A DNA stretch of 5,847 nt from an uncultured Clostridia bacterium. Its GTDB lineage: Bacteria > Bacillota_A > Clostridia > Oscillospirales > Oscillospiraceae. Below the pieces are notes generated by a model. The model saw only the letters and a list, made by a program, of their open reading frames with translations, was not told where the DNA came from and did not search any database. The DNA lies in the NCBI GenBank assembly GCA_946410505.1, contig CAMKAP010000133.1, forward strand, positions 1 to 5,847, read 5' to 3'. How positions within the stretch are numbered: the stretch's first letter is position 1; every line of letters starts with the position of its first letter. Shown one piece after another: positions 1-5,059 of this stretch. A program made the translations under genes and the position numbers.

Positions 1-194
1 AGAACGATGCTGCCGCTGTCGGTGATGAAGCTGCCGCAGATGGCGTTGAAGAGCGTGGATTTGCCCGCGCCGTTTGCTCCGATGATGGTGACAAACTCGC
101 CGTCCTCCACCCGCACGCTCAGGTCGTCCAGCGCCAGCTTCGCGTTGACGGTGCCGGGGTTGAAGGTCTTGGAGATATGGGAGATATTCAGCAT
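1..194 (-). CDS. trpZ: ABC transporter ATP-binding protein (TrpZ-like), 3' part cut off by the window edge
   Basis: This is the ATPase subunit that should power the TrpX/TrpY importer from the cytoplasmic face of the membrane. Only the first 64 codons are inside the window; the rest lies beyond position 1. The fragment begins MLNISHISKTF and carries a clear Walker A motif, GANGAGKST, at residues 39-47. The hydrophobic strand FVTIIG precedes it and SGSIV follows. The Q-loop, signature motif and Walker B are not visible. The ATG at 194-192 is preceded by GGGGGAG inside the end of the permease gene, and the two reading frames overlap by 7 bp (ATGCTGA). That implies translational coupling and matched amounts of the two subunits. 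The ATPase family is certain from the sequence. The tryptophan assignment is inferred from the Trp T-box at the head of the operon and from the gene order binding protein-permease-ATPase. Confidence 0.9.
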   Translation of the reverse strand, partial: MLNISHISKTFNPGTVNAKLALDDLSVRVEDGEFVTIIGANGAGKSTLFNAICGSFITDSGSIV

Positions 195-1126
195 GCCTGC
201 TCCCCCTTTCCGCTGCGGTGGGCAAGCCTGCGCTTCAAAAGCGGGACCCGGCTGCGCAGATAGGGGCCGGATATGGCGATAATGACGATCACCGCGCTCA
301 CCAGTTTGAGCATGAAGGCGGGCATGTTGAAGCGTAAAGCGACGGTATACACCAGGCGAAACAGGAAAGCGCCCAGCACCGCACCGACGGCCCGCAGGGG
401 GATTCGCCCCTTGCCCAGAAAGGCGTTGCCGATGAGGAGGCTCGCCAGCGCCACGGTGACCATGCCGGTGCCGATGTCGATGTTGACGGATTTCTGGCTC
501 TGGGCCAGAAGACAGCCGGAGAGGGCGGTGAATGCATTGGCGATCACAAGGCCCACGATGGTGGTGAAGGCGGGATTGATCGAAGAGGAGCGGACCATGT
601 CCGGGTTGTTGCCCGTGGCCCGGATGGCGAGGCCCAGGCGTGTACGCAGGAAGAGGGAGAGGAACAGGATCACCAGCGCCACGGCAAAAAGGGCCACCAG
701 CATCTTGTACTGGCCGGCCAGCGCCGTCCCGGCCAAGGCGTTCTTTGCCCAGGTAAACACGGTCTCGGTCTTGTTCATGTTCAGCAGGGAGGAATTGCCC
801 ATGATAGCGATGTTGATGGAGTACAGGCCCGTGTTCACGATGATGCCCGACAGGAGGCTGTCGATGCCCATTTTGGTTTGCAGCAGGGCAGTGACGAAGC
901 CCGAGAGCATGCCCGCCAGCATGGCCGCCGGGATGGAGAGCCATGGGTGGCCGGCCAGCGCCACGACGGCGCCCACGGCGGCCCCCAGGGTGAAGCAGCC
1001 GTCGGTGGACAGGTCGCAGACATTCAGCATGGAATAGCTCAGAAAAAGCGCAAGGACCGTCAGCGAGCTGATCAGCCCCAGCTCCAGCGCGGTTTGCCCC
1101 AGTAAGAGGACAGAACCCAGATTCAT
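188..1126 (-). CDS. trpY: ABC transporter permease, BPD_transp_2-type (TrpY-like)
   Basis: This is the membrane channel subunit of the putative tryptophan importer, 312 aa from the ATG at 1126. Hydrophobic segments are seen near residues 14-32, 44-60, 64-83, 90-110, 139-160, 188-208, 220-237, 245-262 and 271-288, which fits a multi-spanning permease. The N-terminal stretch CDLSTDGCFTLGAAVGAVVA resembles the conserved first region of permeases paired with PF04392-type binding proteins. The loop AIRATGNNPDMVRSSSIN (about 167-184) sits where this family contacts its ATPase. The C-terminus is strongly basic (RSRVPLLKRRLAHRSGKGEQ), as expected for a cytoplasmic tail. A GTG at 1135 would add three residues, but it overlaps the GAGGAG ribosome binding site, whereas the ATG sits 8 nt behind it. 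The gene overlaps the ATPase gene by 7 bp and lies 129 bp after trpX. Membrane permease is very secure; the tryptophan substrate is inferred from context. Confidence 0.9.
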   Translation of the reverse strand: MNLGSVLLLGQTALELGLISSLTVLALFLSYSMLNVCDLSTDGCFTLGAAVGAVVALAGHPWLSIPAAMLAGMLSGFVTALLQTKMGIDSLLSGIIVNTGLYSINIAIMGNSSLLNMNKTETVFTWAKNALAGTALAGQYKMLVALFAVALVILFLSLFLRTRLGLAIRATGNNPDMVRSSSINPAFTTIVGLVIANAFTALSGCLLAQSQKSVNIDIGTGMVTVALASLLIGNAFLGKGRIPLRAVGAVLGAFLFRLVYTVALRFNMPAFMLKLVSAVIVIIAISGPYLRSRVPLLKRRLAHRSGKGEQAC

Positions 1127-1134
1127 TGATTTCA

Positions 1135-1140
1135 CTCCTC
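1135..1140 (-). promoter_or_regulatory. Ribosome binding site that fixes the trpY start
   Basis: GAGGAG is followed by an 8-nt spacer (TGAAATCA) and then the ATG at 1126. The in-frame GTG at 1135-1133 uses the last G of this site as its first base, so it cannot serve as a start from the same site. This decides the shorter 312-residue permease. Confidence 0.75.
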
Positions 1141-1150
1141 ACAGCCGTCA

Positions 1151-1171
1151 GGGCGAGCCTTACGCTCGCCC
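1151..1171 (-). other. Intergenic hairpin between trpX and trpY
   Basis: GGGCGAGC and GCTCGCCC form a perfect 8-bp GC-rich stem around a 5-nt loop, 10 nt before the permease ribosome binding site. On the transcribed strand it is followed by TGACGGC rather than a run of U, so it is not a standard intrinsic terminator. Hairpins in this position, between a binding-protein gene and its permease gene, often protect the upstream mRNA end or damp downstream expression so that the binding protein is made in excess. That role is inferred here. Confidence 0.55.
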
Positions 1172-1178
1172 GTTCGGT

Positions 1179-1198
1179 TTATATCATGTTATATCATG
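1179..1198. repeat. Perfect tandem duplication of a 10-bp AT-rich unit
   Basis: The unit TTATATCATG occurs twice head to tail, and the second copy runs into the 8-bp palindrome ATCATGAT (1193-1200). It is an AT-rich island in otherwise very GC-rich sequence between trpX and trpY. It could be a binding site, an RNase-sensitive mRNA segment or simple slippage. No function can be assigned from the sequence. Confidence 0.5.
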
Positions 1199-1255
1199 AT
1201 CCGCGGGCGGCCGACGGCGGCACAGCGCCGGTCCTTTGGAGCCGCCCCCGCAGGA

Positions 1256-2338
1256 TTAGCCGAGGTCGGAAAAGCTCTCGGCGGTGGTGATGCTCTGCAC
1301 CTTGGTGCAGAAGGGAGCGAAGGCCTCGGAAACAGCGTCGAAATCCAGCCCCAGCGCCGCGCAGGTCTCGGTGTTGACGGTGGCGGTGCCGTTATCGAAG
1401 GTCTTGACCGGGGTGCTGGCGGGGTCGCCGCCCTCGATGAGAATGGCGGCGATCATGTTGGCCGTCTCCACGCCGAGATTGGCATAGTCCACGCCGTAGC
1501 CCAGGAAGGCACCGTTGAGGGCAAAGGAGTCGGCCCCGGTGTAGTGGGGGATGCCGGCCTCCGCCAGCAGCTCATAGATGGAGAGCTCGGCGGTCATGAT
1601 GGTGTTGTCGGTGGGGGTGAAGATCGCATCCACCTGATCGGCGATCAGGGCCTGGGCGGCCAGAGTCACTTCGTCCACATTGGTGCCGGTGCGCTCGACA
1701 ACGGTCACGCCCTTGGCCTCCAGATACTCCTTGGCGGCGGCAACGGGGGCGGTGGAGGCGTCCTGGCCCACATCATACAGCAGGCCGACGGTCTGCACAT
1801 CGGGATCGGCGGCAAAGATCAGGTTCATGACGGCGTTGGTGTCCAGATAGTCGGAGGTGCCGGTGACGTTGGTGCCGGGCGCCTCCAGGCTCTCCACCAG
1901 GCCCGCGCCCACGGGGTCGGATACGGCGGCGAAGACCACGGGGATTTTGCTTTCTTCGGTGGCACTCTGCATGGCCATAGCCACAGGCGTCGCCACGCCC
2001 ACCATCAGGTCCACGTTCTGGGCCTCAAAGTTTGCGATGATCTGGTTCATGACGTTCGCGTCAGCCTGGCAGTTGTCATAGAGGATCTCGAACTGCACGC
2101 CGGAGGCCTCGCCCAGGGCGGTAAGCTGGTTCTGGATGTTCTCCACGATCTGGTTCAGGGAGGCGTCGTCCACATAGTTGCAGATGCCGACCTTGAAGGT
2201 GGTCACTTCGTCAGCGGGCGCTTCCGCCGCATCGGCGGGGGCGGTGTTCTCCGTGGAGGCGGGGGCGGAAGAGGCTCCGCAGGCACAGAGCGCGAGGGCG
2301 AGGGCGAGGGTCAAAAGCATGGCGATGATCTTTTTCAT
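1256..2338 (-). CDS. trpX: ABC transporter substrate-binding lipoprotein (TrpX-like, PF04392 family)
   Basis: This is the extracellular solute receptor of the putative tryptophan importer, 360 aa from the ATG at 2338. The start is supported by GGAAAGGATG about 9 nt upstream and by an immediate signal peptide (MKKIIAMLLTLALALALCAC). The lipobox is LCAC, with Cys20 as the likely lipid-anchored residue. An Ala/Pro/Glu-rich linker (about 21-45) leads into the two-lobed binding domain (about 46-355). Features typical of the PF04392 family are VVFAAVSDPVGAGLV (about 134-148), NVTGTSD (157-163) and TPTDNTI (241-247). It is the first full-length gene after the Trp T-box and is followed by permease and ATPase genes, the order known for trpXYZ. 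The protein contains no tryptophan at all. Binding-protein identity is very secure; tryptophan as ligand rests on the T-box specifier and family precedent, and other PF04392 members may bind other ligands. Confidence 0.93.
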   Translation of the reverse strand: MKKIIAMLLTLALALALCACGASSAPASTENTAPADAAEAPADEVTTFKVGICNYVDDASLNQIVENIQNQLTALGEASGVQFEILYDNCQADANVMNQIIANFEAQNVDLMVGVATPVAMAMQSATEESKIPVVFAAVSDPVGAGLVESLEAPGTNVTGTSDYLDTNAVMNLIFAADPDVQTVGLLYDVGQDASTAPVAAAKEYLEAKGVTVVERTGTNVDEVTLAAQALIADQVDAIFTPTDNTIMTAELSIYELLAEAGIPHYTGADSFALNGAFLGYGVDYANLGVETANMIAAILIEGGDPASTPVKTFDNGTATVNTETCAALGLDFDAVSEAFAPFCTKVQSITTAESFSDLG

Positions 2339-2376
2339 TTTTATACATCCTTTCCATGATGAAATCATTTTTGTTC

Positions 2377-2427
2377 CTACTGCGGCGAACTCATGCAGCG
2401 TCGCCATCGTCTTGTGAGCAATTTCAT
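2377..2427 (-). CDS. Candidate 16-residue Trp-codon leader peptide upstream of trpX
   Basis: This short ORF, MKLLTRRWRRCMSSPQ, ends in TAG 38 nt before the trpX ATG. It starts just after the T-box terminator, so it is only transcribed when the terminator is bypassed. Its ribosome binding site is far stronger than that of trpX. The single Trp codon (2406-2404) is at position 8, flanked on each side by two Arg codons. The Trp codon lies in a possible small hairpin, GGCGA (2405-2401) with TCGCC (2388-2384). By analogy with the B. subtilis rtpA leader, ribosome stalling here during Trp shortage could alter access to the trpX start. There is no homology evidence, and the rtpA leader has three Trp codons rather than one. 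That it is translated is likely from the ribosome binding site; the regulatory role is speculation. Confidence 0.5.
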   Translation of the reverse strand: MKLLTRRWRRCMSSPQ

Positions 2428-2429
2428 TA

Positions 2430-2439
2430 GGATCACCTC
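2430..2439 (-). promoter_or_regulatory. Very strong Shine-Dalgarno for the short leader ORF
   Basis: GAGGTGATCC matches ten consecutive bases of the perfect complement to the 16S rRNA 3' end and lies 2 nt before the ATG at 2427. The core GAGG is a normal distance upstream of that start. It directly follows the U-rich end of the T-box terminator. Its target is a 16-codon ORF, while trpX itself relies on a weaker AAGGA. Confidence 0.7.
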
Positions 2440-2442
2440 ATA

Positions 2443-2724
2443 CAAAACAAAAAATCCTGTCCCAGCAAACCTTTGCTGGGACAGGATCTGAAAACAATCC
2501 TGCGGTGCCACCCGGCTTGACGCGAGAAACGCGCCCACTTTTACGCATACCATCATATGCAGACCTTTGTTCACGGAGAGTCATGCTCCGGCTCACATAC
2601 TCGGGTCTCCCCTTTCCGCTCGCCCTCAGAAGTCCATTCGGCTCCAGCTTTCCCGCCGCGCTCCCACCGCCCGCAGCTCGCTGTATGAAAAGGGATGAAG
2701 CTTACTCACTCTTCTTCAACGGTT
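2443..2724 (-). promoter_or_regulatory. T-box riboswitch, tryptophan-specific (UGG specifier)
   Basis: This leader RNA senses the charging state of tRNA-Trp and controls transcription into trpXYZ. Stem I is closed by AGAAG (2715-2711) with CTTCT (2632-2628). The specifier loop has AGUA (2706-2703) on one side and GAA then UGG (2636-2634) on the other. Above it, GCTTCA (2701-2696) pairs with TGGAGC (2646-2641). CAGCGAGCTGC and GGTGGGAGC fall in the distal Stem I region. GGAGA (2610-2606) and TCTCC could form a Stem II element, and GCATA/TATGC (2560-2556, 2549-2545) a Stem III-like hairpin. The T-box core GGGTGGCACCGCAGGA is at 2513-2498. Antiterminator pairing is GCAGGAT (2503-2497) with ATCCTGT (2487-2481), which also forms the terminator 5' arm. 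The bulge UGGC would pair with GCCA, fitting the G73 of bacterial tRNA-Trp. The 5' end is set from the promoter and is approximate. Confidence 0.95.
2444..2487 (-). terminator. T-box intrinsic terminator
   Basis: A perfect 16-bp stem (2487-2472 with 2469-2454) closes a 2-nt loop (GG) and is followed by five unpaired U residues, a G and four more U residues on the transcribed strand. Its 5' arm begins ATCCTGT, the same bases that the antiterminator uses, so the two structures exclude each other. The stem is unusually long and nearly loopless, which predicts tight shut-off when charged tRNA-Trp is abundant. Confidence 0.95.
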
Positions 2725-2730
2725 TACTTG

Positions 2731-2759
2731 AGTAAATCACATTTTCCGGGATCTGTCAA
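2731..2759 (-). promoter_or_regulatory. Sigma-A type promoter for the T-box/trpXYZ transcript
   Basis: A perfect -35 TTGACA (2759-2754) is followed by a 17-bp spacer and the -10 TTTACT (2736-2731). A TGA directly before the -10 (2739-2737) supplies the extended -10 TG motif. Predicted transcription begins near 2724, a few bases before the first Stem I strand. The promoter lies 32 bp past the rseP stop codon, with no clear terminator between. Confidence 0.8.
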
Positions 2760-2791
2760 GCACCCGAAACGCTTTTGTGGATTTTGCCCTT

Positions 2792-3850
2792 TTATCCGCG
2801 CACGATGCGCAGAATATCGTTAAACATCACAACCGCCATCAGGCCCAGCAGCAGCACCATGCCTGCGGCGTGGATATAGCCCTCGTATCTGGGGTCCAGC
2901 TTTTTGCGGGTGAGGGCTTCGATGATCGAGGTCACCAGCAGCAGGAAGACCCGACCGCCGTCCAGCGCCGGGATGGGCAGCATGTTCATCACGGCCAGGT
3001 TCACAGCGATGAAAGCAGCAAGGTAGAAGATATTGTACAGCGCGTCCGCCGTGGAGGCGGCCTGTTCGCCTGTTTCGGCCATCAGGTCCACGATGCCGAC
3101 GGGGCCGGACATGTCCTTGATGCCCACCTTGCCGGTGACGAGCTGCTCCAGTCCCTGCCAGACCATGCGCACAAAGCCCATGCAGCTGTCCCAGGCATGG
3201 CGGAGCTTCACAAGGGGTGTGGCCTCCTCAACGCCGAACAGGAAGCCGTACATTTTGCTTTCATAACCCGCATACTCCACGGGGGCCATGGAGAAATCCT
3301 TCAGCGCGACTTTCTTCCCGTCTCGGATCATCACGAGATCGTACACGCCGTCGCCCCGGCTGAGGAAGTCGGACACATCGTAGTATTCGTAGATCCGGTG
3401 GCCGTCGATCTTATAAAAGCGGTCGCCCACCTGCAGGGCCTCCGCCCCCTCGTAGGGGCAGCCGTCCATGAAACCCTCCAGAATGGGCGCGCGGAAGGCT
3501 GCGGCGTTGGAATAGAGCAGCACCACAACCAAGAATCCCAACAGGAAGTTCATGAAGGAGCCGGCGCAGAGGATCAGCGCCCGTTTCCAGAAAGCGGCGT
3601 TGGTGAAGGCCCGCGGGTCTTCACTACTCTCGTCCTCCCCCGCCATGGCGCAGTAGCCGCCGATGGGGATGGCCCGCAGGGCATAGAGAGTCTCGCCCTT
3701 CTGTTTTTTCCAGATGGCGGGGCCCATGCCGACGGCAAATTCTTCCACCTTCACGCCGCAGGCCTTGGCCACGGCGAAATGGCCGAATTCGTGGACGGCG
3801 ATCAGCACGCCGAAGATCAAAATGGCTAATACGATATAAACGATGGTCAT
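2792..3850 (-). CDS. rseP: RIP metalloprotease RseP/RasP (site-2 protease)
   Basis: This is an intramembrane zinc protease that cuts transmembrane segments such as those of anti-sigma factors and leftover signal peptides. The zinc-binding motif HEFGH is at residues 20-24 inside the first membrane segment, with Glu21 as the catalytic base. The third zinc ligand is Asp297 in NMLPIPALDGGR (289-300). PIGGY (62-66) and GPVGI (239-243) are other family marks. One PDZ-like region spans about 115-185, and further membrane segments lie near 91-112, 265-290 and 328-343. At 352 aa it is shorter than two-PDZ RseP of E. coli (about 450) and usual for single-PDZ clostridial forms. The ATG at 3850 has GGAG 9 nt upstream and puts HEFGH at the expected place, so an in-frame ATG at 3886 is not needed. 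It follows dxr by 60 bp, a widely conserved pairing. Confidence 0.96.
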   Translation of the reverse strand: MTIVYIVLAILIFGVLIAVHEFGHFAVAKACGVKVEEFAVGMGPAIWKKQKGETLYALRAIPIGGYCAMAGEDESSEDPRAFTNAAFWKRALILCAGSFMNFLLGFLVVVLLYSNAAAFRAPILEGFMDGCPYEGAEALQVGDRFYKIDGHRIYEYYDVSDFLSRGDGVYDLVMIRDGKKVALKDFSMAPVEYAGYESKMYGFLFGVEEATPLVKLRHAWDSCMGFVRMVWQGLEQLVTGKVGIKDMSGPVGIVDLMAETGEQAASTADALYNIFYLAAFIAVNLAVMNMLPIPALDGGRVFLLLVTSIIEALTRKKLDPRYEGYIHAAGMVLLLGLMAVVMFNDILRIVRG

Positions 3851-3872
3851 AGACAATTTCTCCGCAAATGAG

Positions 3873-3914
3873 TGGCCATTGGTCATTGACCGGTGGTCAG
3901 TGGTTGGTGATCAG
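3873..3914. repeat. Six imperfect 7-bp tandem repeats in the dxr-rseP spacer
   Basis: Read on the plus strand, six successive heptamers each begin with TG: TGGCCAT, TGGTCAT, TGACCGG, TGGTCAG, TGGTTGG and TGATCAG. They match the consensus TGGTCAG at 5, 6, 4, 7, 5 and 6 of 7 positions. The array fills most of the spacer, and the dxr stop codon (3913-3911) lies in the last unit. It ends before the rseP ribosome binding site. It looks like an aged microsatellite-type repeat. No known element is recognised. Confidence 0.7.
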
Positions 3915-5056
3915 TGAAATCTCTCTCTTACAAAGGTCCGGGCCGCGGCGTCGGCGGCAAGGATCGTATCCAGATCCTCCGCCGCAGTCACGCCGACTGC
4001 CTCGACTGCCTCCGCCGCCGCATCGTAGATGCGGTTGTAGCCCAGCTCCCGGCGCAGGAATTTGTGCACCGCGACTTCGTTGGCGGCGCTCATAACGCAG
4101 GGCGCCGTACCGCCGCGCTCGGCGCAGTCCATGGCCAGCTTCAGGCAGGGGAAATTCACGAGATCCGGCTCCTCGAAGCTCAGATCCCGCAGCTTCCAGA
4201 AATCCAGATGTTCAAACAGGGAGGGGCAGCGCGCAGGGTATGTGAGCGCCAGCTGGATGGGCAGGCCCATGTCGGGCACGCCCAGCTGGGCGATCACGGT
4301 GCCGTCAATGAGCTCCACCATAGAGTGTATGACGCTCTGGGGGTGGATCACCACGGTAATATCCTCAGGCTTCACGCCGAAGAGGTGCATGGCCTCCACA
4401 AACTCCAGGCCCTTGTTCATCAGGGTGGAGCTGTCCACGGAGATCTTTGCGCCCATGCTCCAGTTGGGGTGGGCCACCGCCTGTTCGGGCGTGACAGCTT
4501 CCAGCTCCTCCCGCTTTCTGCCGCGGAAGGGGCCGCCGGAGCCGGTGAGCAGGATCTTGTGCAGCTCCCCTTCTCCCCTGCCCATCAGGCACTGGAAGAT
4601 GGCGGAGTGCTCCGAATCCACAGGCACGATCTCCGCGCCCTTCTCTTTGGCCCGCGCCATCACCAGATCGCCCGCGCACACGAGCGTCTCCTTGTTGGCC
4701 AGGGCGATGCGCTTTTTCGCGTCGATGGCGGCAAGGGTGGGCTTCAGGCCCACGGCGCCGGACACGGCGGTCACCACGCAGTCGGTGCCGTCCATGGTGG
4801 CGGCCTCGATCAGGCCCTCCATGCCCGAGCCCACACGGATGCCCGTATCGGCCACGGCGATCTTGAACTGCTTCGCCGCCTCTTCGTCGTAAACCGCGAC
4901 AAATTCGGGTCTGAACTTTCTGGCCTGCTCCTCCAGCAGGTCGATCTTGCGGTTGGCGGTCAGCGCCGCCACACGGATCCCGGTATGCTCGGCCACGGCG
5001 GCGGTCTGCCGTCCGATGGAGCCGGTGCAGCCCAGGATGGAGATGCTGTTGACCAT
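3911..5056 (-). CDS. dxr: 1-deoxy-D-xylulose-5-phosphate reductoisomerase
   Basis: Dxr converts 1-deoxy-D-xylulose 5-phosphate to 2-C-methyl-D-erythritol 4-phosphate with NADPH, the first committed step of the MEP isoprenoid pathway, in the cytoplasm. The 381-aa product is close to the family length. It opens with the NADPH-binding motif ILGCTGSIGRQT (Gly9 to Gly15). LANKETLVCAG (119-129) and PVDSEHSAIFQCL (145-157) follow, the latter giving metal ligands Asp147 and Glu149. LTGSGGPFRG (170-179) and HPNWSMGAKI (196-205) are active-site segments. SSTLMNKGLE supplies the third metal ligand, Glu218, and IHPQSVIHSMVE is the typical hinge segment. All catalytic residues appear intact. The ATG at 5056 has GAGG 8 nt upstream, lying inside the last codons of the preceding alkylation-repair gene, which ends 3 bp earlier. 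Co-transcription and translational coupling with that gene are therefore likely. Confidence 0.98.
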   Translation of the reverse strand: MVNSISILGCTGSIGRQTAAVAEHTGIRVAALTANRKIDLLEEQARKFRPEFVAVYDEEAAKQFKIAVADTGIRVGSGMEGLIEAATMDGTDCVVTAVSGAVGLKPTLAAIDAKKRIALANKETLVCAGDLVMARAKEKGAEIVPVDSEHSAIFQCLMGRGEGELHKILLTGSGGPFRGRKREELEAVTPEQAVAHPNWSMGAKISVDSSTLMNKGLEFVEAMHLFGVKPEDITVVIHPQSVIHSMVELIDGTVIAQLGVPDMGLPIQLALTYPARCPSLFEHLDFWKLRDLSFEEPDLVNFPCLKLAMDCAERGGTAPCVMSAANEVAVHKFLRRELGYNRIYDAAAEAVEAVGVTAAEDLDTILAADAAARTFVRERFH

Positions 5057-5059
5057 ATC

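Noticed and set aside
1127..1135. GTG start for the permease at 1135
   Set aside because: The GTG overlaps the GAGGAG ribosome binding site; the ATG at 1126 is at the right spacing.
1196..2359. Long plus-strand open frame of 387 codons opposite trpX
   Set aside because: It is antisense to a well-supported gene, has a Gly/His-rich composition typical of shadow translation in GC-rich DNA, and shows no family motif.
2339..2407. An upstream in-frame ATG at 2407 that would lengthen TrpX by 23 residues
   Set aside because: It has no ribosome binding site, lies inside the leader ORF in another frame, and would bury the signal peptide. The ATG at 2338 has a good site and begins a standard lipoprotein signal.
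2634..2640. Reading the T-box specifier as GGA (Gly) or GAC (Asp) in a shifted register
   Set aside because: The GAA/AGUA specifier-loop context places UGG in register. Gly would need a UGGA bulge instead of UGGC, and the downstream gene family fits Trp.
2777..3829. Long plus-strand open frame opposite rseP
   Set aside because: It is His/Gln/Gly/Ala-rich, lacks recognisable domains and mirrors the rseP codon pattern.
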